A DNA stretch of 35,120 nucleotides from Bacteroidota bacterium (GTDB taxonomy: Bacteria > Bacteroidota > Bacteroidia > Bacteroidales > VadinHA17). The stretch covers positions 1 to 35,120 of the forward strand of contig QKCK01000072.1 of assembly GCA_003245695.1 (NCBI GenBank), given 5' to 3'. A program made the position numbers and the translations under genes. Below are positions 9,369 through 23,296 of this stretch, in pieces; positions within the stretch are counted from its first letter, which is position 1, and each line of letters begins with the position of its first letter. Under the pieces are notes generated by a model. That model was given only the letters and a program-made list of their open reading frames with translations, did not search any database and was not told where the DNA came from.

Positions 9369-10811
9369 ATGAGCAGCTTTATTAAAGTAGTGAAAAAATT
9401 CCCCAGAGTATTCTGGATATCAAACATACTTGAACTTTTTGAAAGATGGGGATGGTATGGTTTTTATAACGGCTTCTTTGCCCTTTATCTTACATCAGCA
9501 AAAGAAGATGGAGCCCTGGGTTTCTCCAATTTTGAAAAGGGTGCTATTATGGGCACAGGATCTATGATTCTGTACTTCCTGCCTGTAATAACAGGTGCTA
9601 TTGCAGACAGGGTGGGCTATAAAAAAGTTCTCATCCTCTCATTCACAGCATATATCATTTCATTCTTCATGCTCAGTCAGTTTGAATCATTCAGCCTGAT
9701 TTTTACTGCATTTATATGCCTTGCTGTTGCCGGAGCACTATTCAAACCTATCATTTCAGGAACTGTTGCCAGAGTCACAACAGATGAAACATCATCATTA
9801 GGGTTTGGCATCTTCTATATGATTGTAAATATCGGTGGATTCATCGGTCCGTTTATATCAAGCCTGGTATACAAACACAGCTGGGATAATGTTTTTTACA
9901 TCTCTATTGCAACGATGGCAATAAACTACCTCCTTGTACTATTCATTTACAGGGAGCCTTCAGTAGAAAAGACTTCGAAAACATTCATTCAGAATATTGG
10001 AATAGCATTTAAAAACATAGGTATTACACTTATTGACTGGAGATATCTTTTATTTCTACTTATAATTGGCATATTCTGGTCTGCCTACAATCAATTTTAT
10101 TACTCCTTCCCTGTCTTTCTTGATCAATGGGTTGATGTAGGCAGAATTGCAGCCACATTGAATCTTCCGCCTGACAAGGTCACCACTGTCACTATTACAA
10201 GCCTGGCATCTTTCTACATAATACTCTTTCAGTTAATTATATCTTCATATACTGCGAAACTAAAACCGCTGAACTCAATCATGGCAGGCATCTCTGTTCT
10301 GGCAATCGGATTGGCTATGATGTTTATCAGCACCAACCCCTGGATCCCTGTTTTAGGAATCCTGATTTTTGCTATCGGAGAGATGGCTTCTTCACCAAAA
10401 ACCCAGGAATATATTGGCAGAATTGCACCCCCTGACAGAAAAGCACTTTATATGGGAACATCATTCCTACCTATTGCTTTTGGCCATTTTATTGCAGGAA
10501 TAATATCCGGAAAACCCTATGAAATACTGGCAGATAAGCAACATCTGCTTGAAAAGGCTGTTGCACAGAGAGGCTTTACCATACAACCTGTTTCTGATAC
10601 CTTCACACAAAGTGATTATTACAGTCAGGCACAACAACTGTTCGGAATGGATTCAGGTCAGCTCAATGAATATCTGTGGTCAGAGTTCCATCCTTCAAAA
10701 GTATGGATTCTCTTTGCCGGAATGGCGTTAAGTGCATCTATCCTTCTCTACCTGTATAACAGATTTGTACTGAATGGCAGAGAGATAAACGGAGGTGGCA
10801 AAAACATTTAA
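9369..10811 (+). CDS. MFS transporter, proton-dependent oligopeptide (POT)-like
   Basis: The 480-residue polytopic protein has about 12 or more hydrophobic segments. The N-terminal FWISNILELFERWGWYGFY resembles the POT/PTR helix-1 motif (ExxERFxYYG). The motif GAIADRVGYKK is the MFS loop 2-3 signature, and GFGIFYMIVNIGGFIGP matches the POT FYxxINxG motif in helix 5. The family symports protons with di- or tripeptides or other small solutes across the inner membrane. The first glutamate motif departs from the consensus (ELFERWGWYG), so the substrate may not be a peptide. A 13-bp palindrome (9345-9357) lies 11 bp before the start. The PHP gene follows after 27 bp and is likely co-transcribed. 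Confidence 0.88.
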   Translation: MSSFIKVVKKFPRVFWISNILELFERWGWYGFYNGFFALYLTSAKEDGALGFSNFEKGAIMGTGSMILYFLPVITGAIADRVGYKKVLILSFTAYIISFFMLSQFESFSLIFTAFICLAVAGALFKPIISGTVARVTTDETSSLGFGIFYMIVNIGGFIGPFISSLVYKHSWDNVFYISIATMAINYLLVLFIYREPSVEKTSKTFIQNIGIAFKNIGITLIDWRYLLFLLIIGIFWSAYNQFYYSFPVFLDQWVDVGRIAATLNLPPDKVTTVTITSLASFYIILFQLIISSYTAKLKPLNSIMAGISVLAIGLAMMFISTNPWIPVLGILIFAIGEMASSPKTQEYIGRIAPPDRKALYMGTSFLPIAFGHFIAGIISGKPYEILADKQHLLEKAVAQRGFTIQPVSDTFTQSDYYSQAQQLFGMDSGQLNEYLWSEFHPSKVWILFAGMALSASILLYLYNRFVLNGREINGGGKNI

Positions 10812-10838
10812 TCCTGAGACTATTATCAAATAACATAA

Positions 10839-15787
<4,949 letters not shown>

Positions 15788-15810
15788 TACAGAATGAGGA
15801 TAGTATTTAA

Positions 15811-17481
15811 TTAAAAGAGGCCACTTATTTTTCCATCATTATCGATGTCAATACGTTCCGCCGAAGGTAATGCCGGCAGTCCGGGCATACGCATCATCGT
15901 GCCTGCAATGGGCACCACAAAACCAGCTCCGGAAGAGAGTTCGACTTTACGTATTCTGATTGTGAAATCGCGGGGCCGGTTACGCTGTGACTGATCATCT
16001 GAGAGAGACTTCTGTGTCTTTGCAATACATACAGTAAGGTTTTCAAACCCGAGCTCAGTAATTTTCCGCAGCTGTTCCCGGGCTTCCAGGGTATACTCAA
16101 CGTTTTTTGCGCCATACATTAATCTGGCTATTGTCTCTATTTTCTTCTCCAGGCTCCACTCCAATGGATAAAGAGGCCTGAAACAATCCAGACATGTCTC
16201 AATCGATTCTATCACTGCCTCAGCCAGGTCAAGGGCCCCTTTACCGCCTTCGGCCCATGCATCATTGACAGCAACATTTACGTTATTTGTTTTGCAGTGT
16301 CTTCGCACCATTTCTATCTCCTCATCGCTGTCTGTTGAAAAACGGTTTATTGCAACAATAGGTCTGAAGCCATAATGTTGCATGTTTTCAATATGTTTAT
16401 CAAGGTTTTCAAATCCAAGAGCAAGAGCATCATTATTGCTGCCAGAGAGCTCTGCAAGCTTCATTCCGCCATGATATTTCAATGCTCTGATAGTTGCGAC
16501 AATTACAACAGCATTAGCCTGAAGATTTCCAACCCTGGACTTGATATCAAAGAACTTTTCTGCTCCCAGTTCACTTGCGAAACCCGCTTCTGTCACCACA
16601 TAATCGCTCAGTGAGAGCCCCATTTTTGTAGCAATTATTGAGTTCGTCCCCTGCGCAATATTTGCAAAGGGGCCACCATGAATAATCGCAGGAGTACCCT
16701 CAAGTGTCTGCACCAGATTTGGTTTTATAGCATCCTTCAGCAGGGCAGCCATCGCGCCGTGTGCTTTCAGATCACGGGCAAAGACAGGCTTGCCGGAATG
16801 TGTATAACCAATAAAGATATTACCCAATCGCTCTTTCAGATCATTTATGCTTTCTGAAAGGCACAGGATAGCCATTACTTCAGAGGCTGCAGCAATATCA
16901 AAGCCTGTCTCCCTGGGTACGCCCTGGGTTGTACCACCCAAACCTATGACAATGTCACGCAACGACCTGTCGTTCATGTCCATTACCCTCTTCCAGGCAA
17001 TAGTACGCGGATCTAATCCAAGGCCTCCATCAGCAAGCTGTATATTATTATCTATCATTGCAGCCAGCAGGTTATGAGCCTTCTCAACAGCTGCCAGATC
17101 GCCTGTAAAGTGCAGGTTAATATCCTCCATTGGTATAACCTGTGAAAAACCACCACCGGCAGCACCACCTTTGACACCGAATACAGGCCCAAGTGATGGT
17201 TCTCTCAATACTACAGTGGTTTTAGCTCCCAGGATATTCATAGCCTGGGCCAGACCGATAGAGGTAGTGGTTTTGCCCTCTCCGGCCGGAGTAGGTGTTA
17301 TTGCTGTAACAAGGATCAGCTTTGAGCTCTTAGTCTTTTCAGCATCGATAAGTTTTAGCGGCAGTTTTGCCTTATACTTTCCATAGAGTTCAAGATCATC
17401 ATGGCTGATTCCCATTTTCACGGCTATTTCAGTAATAGGCTGAATTGTAGCAGCCTGAGCAATCTCAATGTCGCTTTTCAT
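15811..17481 (-). CDS. fhs: Formate-tetrahydrofolate ligase
   Basis: This is formyltetrahydrofolate synthetase: ATP + formate + THF to 10-formyl-THF, in the cytoplasm. The start at 17481 gives 556 residues, the usual length, beginning MKSDIEIAQAATIQPI; an upstream in-frame ATG (17523) would add 14 residues inside the xylulokinase gene and is unlikely. The P-loop TPAGEGKT sits at residues 64-71, followed by NLHFTGDLAAVEKAHN, FARDLKAHGAMAALLK, the GGPFANIAQGTN loop and the C-terminal AGTMMRMPGLPALPSAERI. Its ATG overlaps the xylulokinase stop as TAATG, a junction that suggests translational coupling. The next gene, mobA, follows after 23 bp. Confidence 0.96.
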   Translation of the reverse strand: MKSDIEIAQAATIQPITEIAVKMGISHDDLELYGKYKAKLPLKLIDAEKTKSSKLILVTAITPTPAGEGKTTTSIGLAQAMNILGAKTTVVLREPSLGPVFGVKGGAAGGGFSQVIPMEDINLHFTGDLAAVEKAHNLLAAMIDNNIQLADGGLGLDPRTIAWKRVMDMNDRSLRDIVIGLGGTTQGVPRETGFDIAAASEVMAILCLSESINDLKERLGNIFIGYTHSGKPVFARDLKAHGAMAALLKDAIKPNLVQTLEGTPAIIHGGPFANIAQGTNSIIATKMGLSLSDYVVTEAGFASELGAEKFFDIKSRVGNLQANAVVIVATIRALKYHGGMKLAELSGSNNDALALGFENLDKHIENMQHYGFRPIVAINRFSTDSDEEIEMVRRHCKTNNVNVAVNDAWAEGGKGALDLAEAVIESIETCLDCFRPLYPLEWSLEKKIETIARLMYGAKNVEYTLEAREQLRKITELGFENLTVCIAKTQKSLSDDQSQRNRPRDFTIRIRKVELSSGAGFVVPIAGTMMRMPGLPALPSAERIDIDNDGKISGLF

Positions 17482-18974
17482 TAACTGGTCTGTTTTAAGT
17501 GCTGATGAAGTCTCTCTTTCCACATTCCATATAACTCCTCATACATCTCAATATCCTCTTTCTCAGGATCAACTATTTCTGTTATTTCCAGCCCGGAAAA
17601 GGCCTCAGCAGATGATGTATACAATCTGCAACCCGTTCCTGCACCCCTTGCTGCGCCAAGGGCTCCATCTGCATTCTGTATCAGAAGACGCTCAGATGTT
17701 ACTGAGGCAAAAATAGATCTGAAAACAGGACTGCAAAACATATTTGACAATCCAGCCCTTATTGTTCCATATTCGATCCCTGTCTGCTCCATAATCTCAA
17801 GTCCATACATGAATGAATAGACTATCCCCTCAAAAACAGAACGAAATACATGGCCACGAGTGTGTCTGTTGAAGTCTATTTCAGAGAGGTACGCTCCGGT
17901 AAAACGGTTACCCAGTATTCTTTCTGCACCATTACCAAATGGATAGAAAGAGAGTCCATCACTACCCACAGGGACATCAGCGGTTAATGCATCGATATCT
18001 TTATAACTCATATCACCTCCTGCCAGATTCTTCACCCAAGCGTTTGCAATACCTACACCATTGATACATAAAAGCAGACCTACCCTGGAATTAGACAGAG
18101 TATGATTTACATGAGCAAAAGCATTGATTCTTGAACGCGGCTCTGAAACAGGAGTGCCTGACAGAGCATATATTACACCTGAGGTTCCGGCTGTTGCCGC
18201 CACCTCCCCCGGTTTCATGACATTGAGTGAATAAGCATTATTTGGCTGATCTCCGGCCCTGTAAGAGACGGGGATGCCAGGCTTAAGACCCAGATCAGCG
18301 GCAACGCTTTGAAGAAGAGCTCCCTGATTGGCAAATGTTGGAACTATAGAAGGGAAAATATCTGTACTGAAATCAAAGTAATTAAGTAATCTTTCCGAGA
18401 GTGTTCCTTTGGAAAAATCCCAGAAGACACCTTCTGACATACCACTTACTGTTGTATTTGTCTCGCCTGTTAATCGCATCGCGATGTAATCGCCAGGAAG
18501 AAGGAACTTATATATCTTTGAATAGTTCTCAGGTTCATTCTCTTTTATCCATGCCAGTTTCGCTGCAGTAAAGTTACCAGGCGAGTTTAACAGATGTCGC
18601 ATACAATAGTCTGTGCCAATGTTTTCAAAAGCCTTTTGCCCCAGAGCTACAGCTCGACTATCACACCAGATGATTGACGGTCTTATAACCTTCAGATCTT
18701 TGTCTACAATAACAAGACCGTGCATCTGATATGCGATTCCTATAGCTCCAACAGCCGAGGGGTCAACACCTTCAACTGAAAGTGCCATTTTGATGGCATC
18801 AGCAGTGTTTCGCCACCACATCTCCGGGTCCTGTTCTGCCCAGCCCGCACGAGGTGAGTTTATCGGCATCTCTTTACCGGGTGTTGTCGCTGTCGCAATA
18901 ACTTTGCCACTGCTCCCGTCAAGTATTGAAACCTTGACAAAAGAACTTCCTATATCAAGACCTAATAAAAGCAT
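17481..18974 (-). CDS. xylB: FGGY-family carbohydrate kinase, probably xylulokinase
   Basis: The 497-residue protein has the FGGY two-domain ATPase fold: N-terminal phosphate-binding GLDIGSSFVKV (residues 5-15), NSPRAGWAEQDPEMWW and IAYQMHGLV typical of xylulokinases, the catalytic aspartate D242 in AGDQPNNA, GTSGVIYA and the C-terminal RAGLSNMF and DGALGAARGAG. It would phosphorylate D-xylulose to D-xylulose 5-phosphate, the end product of the arabinose pathway encoded further along. No xylose isomerase lies in the window. The gene follows the rsmF-like gene after 17 bp and its stop overlaps the fhs start by one base. Another FGGY sugar specificity cannot be excluded. Confidence 0.88.
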   Translation of the reverse strand: MLLLGLDIGSSFVKVSILDGSSGKVIATATTPGKEMPINSPRAGWAEQDPEMWWRNTADAIKMALSVEGVDPSAVGAIGIAYQMHGLVIVDKDLKVIRPSIIWCDSRAVALGQKAFENIGTDYCMRHLLNSPGNFTAAKLAWIKENEPENYSKIYKFLLPGDYIAMRLTGETNTTVSGMSEGVFWDFSKGTLSERLLNYFDFSTDIFPSIVPTFANQGALLQSVAADLGLKPGIPVSYRAGDQPNNAYSLNVMKPGEVAATAGTSGVIYALSGTPVSEPRSRINAFAHVNHTLSNSRVGLLLCINGVGIANAWVKNLAGGDMSYKDIDALTADVPVGSDGLSFYPFGNGAERILGNRFTGAYLSEIDFNRHTRGHVFRSVFEGIVYSFMYGLEIMEQTGIEYGTIRAGLSNMFCSPVFRSIFASVTSERLLIQNADGALGAARGAGTGCRLYTSSAEAFSGLEITEIVDPEKEDIEMYEELYGMWKERLHQHLKQTS

Positions 18975-18991
18975 ATAATTCAGATTATTTA

Positions 18992-20356
18992 TTAGAGTAT
19001 ATCTTCAAAGATACCTCTTTTTTCCATTCTGACCCTCCATGCGGCAGGATAACCATTATTTGCTCTTTTTCCAAGATGGTTAATAAACCCAAGTGGTACT
19101 CCTCTGTAACACATTAGTAGTCGTCCCGGGTCAATACCGACAGGCAATACATCATCCATCCTGAGATATGCAAATGCTTCATCATAACTGGCATCATAGA
19201 CACCCCAATAATTCATGTTCATGGCTGCAGACATTGCAAGGTCATGAGAGGGGATAAGTTTGCCCCGGATGATTTCTCCCAGCAGTGTACCTGATTTTAT
19301 CACATTGACAGCTGATGATATTATTTCATGTTCTGACAGTTCACATGCAAGAGCCAGCGCTCTGTTGGCATTAAGCCATACATTAGTGCAGCCTGTTGAG
19401 ATAATCTCCTCTATCTGTTTAGGAGCAGCAACCCACCCTGCTTTATTTCCCTTTCTGATTTTTATCTTTCTCTGATCTGAATTATCCCTCTTTCGCAGCA
19501 CTGAAAGGAAGAAGCCGTCACCTCTTACTCTGCCCGGATAAAACGCATACGAGGTGGTATCCTTATAGTCAATCACTGCTATCTCAGGGTAACTTTTAAC
19601 GTTAAGAGCCACTGAAGACGCATCTGTGTTTTCACAAAACCATTTTACGTTTTCTTCATTTTCGGCCGGATTAAAGGTACAGGTGCTGTATATCAAACAG
19701 CCACCTTCCTTAAGAGAAGGCCATACATCCATTACTATCCTCCGCTGCCTGTCGCTGCACAGTCTGGCATTTGACGGAGACCACTCATTGATGGCAACAC
19801 TATCGCGAAACATACCCTCTCCTGAGCAGGGAGCATCAACCAAAATGATGTCAAAAAAGCCCGGCAGGGACGAGAAAGACGAAGGATCACCCTGGGTTAC
19901 CATGACATTACCGGTGCCCCATTTTGTGACATTCTCTGCAAGTACTGCAGCCCTTGCCTTTATTACCTCGTTCGCAACAAGAAAATCATTTTCTTTTAAG
20001 AGTGACGCCAGGTGAGTACTTTTTCCTCCGGGGGCTGCACATAAGTCCAGAACCTTCACCTGACTCATTCCCGATGCAATTTGCCTGAAGGCCTCACCTG
20101 CAAACATACTCGATGATTCCTGCGGATAATACACCCCGGCATGAAACAATGGATCAAGAGTATATACCGGTCTTTGGTCAAGATAGAATCCATCCTTTTC
20201 CCAGTGGACATTATCTGTCAAAGTCAGCTTGTTTTTCCATTTGCCTCTGTTTACCCTTATTGAAGCCGGGGCATGAGCTGCCAGTGCTGTAACAAGCTGG
20301 TCCGCATCAATAGCTGACTGTGTCCGTATTCTTTCAATAAATTCCGCTGGAAACAT
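18992..20356 (-). CDS. NOL1/NOP2/Sun (RsmF-like) rRNA m5C methyltransferase
   Basis: The 454-residue protein uses SAM to methylate a cytosine in rRNA. The SAM-binding motif LDLCAAPGGKSTHLA is at about 104-117, VDAPCSGEGMFR supplies the Pro-Cys motif (C177), and YSTCTFNPAENEENV gives the catalytic cysteine C226. The GEGMFR form and a C-terminal extension of about 170 residues (PUA-like, with a GYPAAWRVR stretch near the end) are closer to RsmF than to RsmB. It lies upstream of xylulokinase with 17 bp spacing, an unexpected metabolic neighbour. It is the first gene of this possible operon, behind a 246-bp gap (20357-20602). Confidence 0.92.
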   Translation of the reverse strand: MFPAEFIERIRTQSAIDADQLVTALAAHAPASIRVNRGKWKNKLTLTDNVHWEKDGFYLDQRPVYTLDPLFHAGVYYPQESSSMFAGEAFRQIASGMSQVKVLDLCAAPGGKSTHLASLLKENDFLVANEVIKARAAVLAENVTKWGTGNVMVTQGDPSSFSSLPGFFDIILVDAPCSGEGMFRDSVAINEWSPSNARLCSDRQRRIVMDVWPSLKEGGCLIYSTCTFNPAENEENVKWFCENTDASSVALNVKSYPEIAVIDYKDTTSYAFYPGRVRGDGFFLSVLRKRDNSDQRKIKIRKGNKAGWVAAPKQIEEIISTGCTNVWLNANRALALACELSEHEIISSAVNVIKSGTLLGEIIRGKLIPSHDLAMSAAMNMNYWGVYDASYDEAFAYLRMDDVLPVGIDPGRLLMCYRGVPLGFINHLGKRANNGYPAAWRVRMEKRGIFEDIL

Positions 20357-20385
20357 TGTGCTCTTTTAACAGTAAAGATAAAAAG

Positions 20386-20416
20386 AGAGCCTTAATAATT
20401 AAAGCTTCATCTATAC
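20386..20416 (-). terminator. Possible weak terminator in the GH3-rsmF gap
   Basis: On the minus strand AGCTTT and AAGGCT (20398-20416) can pair around a 7-nt loop, with one G-U pair, and a CTCTTTTT run follows. It could end the GH3 transcript, but it lies only about 30 bp before the rsmF-like start and the stem is short. The rest of the gap 20357-20602 holds no gene I can see. Confidence 0.3.
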
Positions 20417-20602
20417 TTTAGTCATGCCAGCACATAACTGACTATCATTCATTGGCTGGTCTATCATAATCTGTCTTACCACTATTACACTACCTATTCA
20501 AAACAAGGCTCTTGCTGATGTGATAGTATCTATTACATACTTTAGAATAGAGTTCTTCTCTGATAAAAGCTAAATATAACTGACTGAAAACCGATTTACA
20601 TA

Positions 20603-23227
20603 CTAATCAACCGAAGTAACCTTTCCTTTAAGCTTTAAGCGTATAAGCAAAGCATCGGTTGAAGGTGCATCATGATAGTCAGTGAATCCGGGTTGTTTTC
20701 CACCAACAGATATGGTAAACCACCCTGGCTCAATCACTCTTATACCCTCCTGGTTTATCATAGAGAACTGGTATGGAGTTAGCAGAAATTCAACAGTTTT
20801 GGATTCGCCAGCTTTTAGAAATATGCGTTTAAAACCCTCCAGCTGCCTTACAGGTCTTGGTGTAGATGCGTTTTCGTCAGTGAGATACAACTGTACTACT
20901 TCCTCTCCATCGCGTAACCCAGCATTGGTCACGACTACGCTCACCGACACTGAATCACCGGCAATTGCATATTTATCAGTTTTTAAACCTGAATATCTGA
21001 AGGAGGTATAGCTTAATCCATATCCGAATGGGTATAATGGTTTACCTTTAAAGTACCTGTAAGTCCTGCCCGACATGCTATAATCATCAAATTCCGGCAA
21101 CTGATCCACAGATGAATAGTATGTCACTGGCAACCGGCCAGCAGGATTATAATCTCCAAACAAAACATCTGCAATGGCTGATCCACCTTCAACTCCCGGA
21201 TATCCGGCAAGCAGAACTGCTGCAGCTTTTTCCTGAGCCTCAGCTGATGCCACCGGGCCGCCATTCATCAATACCACGATAACAGGCTTGCCGGATTCTA
21301 TCATTGCATGCAGAAGGGCCTCCTGGGTTGCAGGGAGATTCAGACTTGTGCGATCCCCTCCTTTAAATCCATCAGTCATAATCTTCATCTCTTCACCTTC
21401 GAGCCGTGAAGAAAGACCTAGTGCCACGATTACAACATCAGAAGCAGTTGCAGCCCTTATTGCTTCATCAAGAATTGTTTCTCTTGGTCTGGCCCACACC
21501 AGTTTTATATCTGCATCACCAATCCAGTTTCGGTATAGTATTTCTACCTTGTACATCCTCCCCTGTTCCAGATCGGCCTCAAACTCCTGATCAAGCGCAT
21601 GATGTTCGCCATGAAAACTCAGAACCTGTTCTCCTTCAAAGAACATTTTATAATCCGATGAGCCCCAGACTCCTAAATAATACTTTCCTGACTGAGGAGG
21701 GACTATGTATGTTTCCCAGTGTATCCCAAAGTCATTTACCGGCATTTCGGGTGATGGAGAATCATTCTCCCAGTAGAAGTCAATATTATCATCAACACGG
21801 GAGAAAAGAGGCTCCCCATTCATCTCCTTGCTTTTATAATAATCTCCTTTAGCTCCGTTTCTTCCATCTCCGGTAACCAGGTAGCAAGCTGGTATGACAG
21901 TAAGGTTATGTATACCCGGAGCAAGATCAGAGCCTTCTGCATAAATAACATTGACATCAGGCGACACTTTCTTTCTTATACCCTGAAGAAGAGTAACAGG
22001 GTTCCTGGGGATACCGTTATAATTGCCTATCAGGGCTTCCCAGTTATCTGCATTAGGCCCCACAACTGCCAGTGTACGTATTTTTCTTGTGAGAGGCAGT
22101 ACATCCTGACTGTTTTTGAGAAGGACAATTGATTCACAGGCTGCCTTTCTTGCGAGAGAACGGTTATAGTCAGAACAATTTGCAGAGAAAGGTATCTGTG
22201 AGTAGGGTACAATGGAATCGGGATCAAACATACCCAGTCTGAAACGGGCTGTCATGACTCTCCTTAAGGCCCTGTCAACATCTGACACGGTGATCAGCCC
22301 CCTGTCATATGCCTCTCTCAGGTGTTTGTAGTCTACTCCACATTCCAGATCTGTCCCTGCCTTAATAGCCATTGCTGCGGCCTCAGCTGGTCCTTCTGCA
22401 CTGTTCTGATACCTGTAGAAGTCAGATATTGCCCAACAATCTGATACTATATAACCCTTAAAATCCCATTTATCACGTAGTATACCATATAATTCAGTAT
22501 TGGCGCAGCAAGGCACCCCTTTGAACAGATTATAAGCTCCCATAACTGAATAGACCCCTCCATCCCTTACCAGAGATCTGAATGCGGGCAGATAGGTTTC
22601 ATACAGGTCAATATCACTTACCTCCGCGTTAAATTTATGTCTCAGAGGTTCAGGACCGGAATGAACAGCAAAATGCTTTGCTGTGGCCACTGTCTTCAGG
22701 TAATGATCATCGTCACCCTGCAAGCCATGAACAAAACATGTCCCAAGTCTTCCAGTCAGATAAGGATCTTCGCCATATGTCTCATGACCTCTGCCCCAAC
22801 GTGGGTCTCTGAAGATATTTATATTGGGAGACCAGAAGGTAATACCCTGGTATATGCCATGTTCATTACGGCGTAAAGCTTCATGATACTTTGCCCTGCC
22901 TTCATCGGAGATGGCATTGGCAACATTCAGAATAAGGTCTTCGTCCCATGAATTTGCAATAGTTATCGATTGCGGAAACACCGTGGCATAACCTGACCTG
23001 GCTACTCCGTGAAGAGCTTCATTCCACCAGTTATATTCTTTTATCCCCAATCGTTCAATAGCCGGTGCAGTGTAGAGAAGCTGTGCCATTTTCTCATCCA
23101 GTGTCATCCTTGAGAGAAGATCATCTACACGTACCTCAGTAGAGAGGGTGTAATCCTTATACGGCTCTGTCTGAGAGAAACAAAGAGTTGAGCCCAGAAA
23201 CATTAACAGTAAGCCAAAACGTCTCAT
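20603..23227 (-). CDS. GH3 glycoside hydrolase with PA14 insert
   Basis: The 874-residue protein has a signal peptide (MRRFGLLLMFLGSTLCFSQ) and no lipobox, so it is probably periplasmic. The GH3 N-terminal barrel shows YNWWNEALHGVAR, a motif of the xylosidase/arabinofuranosidase-type branch, and FRDPRWGRGHETYGEDP. The nucleophile is D263 in YIVSDCWA. A PA14 domain is inserted at about 455-590, then the second GH3 domain (LGLSSRLEGE) and a fibronectin-III-like C-terminus (GEEVVQLYL, LEGFKRIFLKAGES). Beta-xylosidase, alpha-L-arabinofuranosidase or beta-glucosidase activity are all possible; the arabinose neighbours favour the first two. A terminator separates it from the upstream epimerase gene, so it may have its own promoter in the 69-bp gap. 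Confidence 0.93.
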   Translation of the reverse strand: MRRFGLLLMFLGSTLCFSQTEPYKDYTLSTEVRVDDLLSRMTLDEKMAQLLYTAPAIERLGIKEYNWWNEALHGVARSGYATVFPQSITIANSWDEDLILNVANAISDEGRAKYHEALRRNEHGIYQGITFWSPNINIFRDPRWGRGHETYGEDPYLTGRLGTCFVHGLQGDDDHYLKTVATAKHFAVHSGPEPLRHKFNAEVSDIDLYETYLPAFRSLVRDGGVYSVMGAYNLFKGVPCCANTELYGILRDKWDFKGYIVSDCWAISDFYRYQNSAEGPAEAAAMAIKAGTDLECGVDYKHLREAYDRGLITVSDVDRALRRVMTARFRLGMFDPDSIVPYSQIPFSANCSDYNRSLARKAACESIVLLKNSQDVLPLTRKIRTLAVVGPNADNWEALIGNYNGIPRNPVTLLQGIRKKVSPDVNVIYAEGSDLAPGIHNLTVIPACYLVTGDGRNGAKGDYYKSKEMNGEPLFSRVDDNIDFYWENDSPSPEMPVNDFGIHWETYIVPPQSGKYYLGVWGSSDYKMFFEGEQVLSFHGEHHALDQEFEADLEQGRMYKVEILYRNWIGDADIKLVWARPRETILDEAIRAATASDVVIVALGLSSRLEGEEMKIMTDGFKGGDRTSLNLPATQEALLHAMIESGKPVIVVLMNGGPVASAEAQEKAAAVLLAGYPGVEGGSAIADVLFGDYNPAGRLPVTYYSSVDQLPEFDDYSMSGRTYRYFKGKPLYPFGYGLSYTSFRYSGLKTDKYAIAGDSVSVSVVVTNAGLRDGEEVVQLYLTDENASTPRPVRQLEGFKRIFLKAGESKTVEFLLTPYQFSMINQEGIRVIEPGWFTISVGGKQPGFTDYHDAPSTDALLIRLKLKGKVTSVD

Positions 23228-23246
23228 ACAATCAAATTTAAGAGTA

Positions 23247-23281
23247 TAAAAAAACCGGGCCTATCATTCTGACTTGCCCGG
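23247..23281 (-). terminator. Rho-independent terminator of the arabinose operon
   Basis: On the minus strand the stem CCGGGC/GCCCGG (23276-23281 with 23255-23260) has a 15-nt loop and is followed directly by seven T (complement of 23248-23254). It starts 15 bp past the epimerase stop, so it should end the transcript before GH3. Confidence 0.8.
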
Positions 23282-23296
23282 CTTAAATATTAAGTT

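Noticed and set aside
21406-21852. 148-codon + strand open frame inside GH3
   Set aside because: It lies antisense to the PA14 region of a full-length GH3 gene and shows no family features.
23233-23240. TAAATTTG on the minus strand, an exact -7 match before GH3
   Set aside because: It lies only about 6 bp before the start codon, would give an almost leaderless transcript, and has no -33 partner; AT-rich chance match is likelier.
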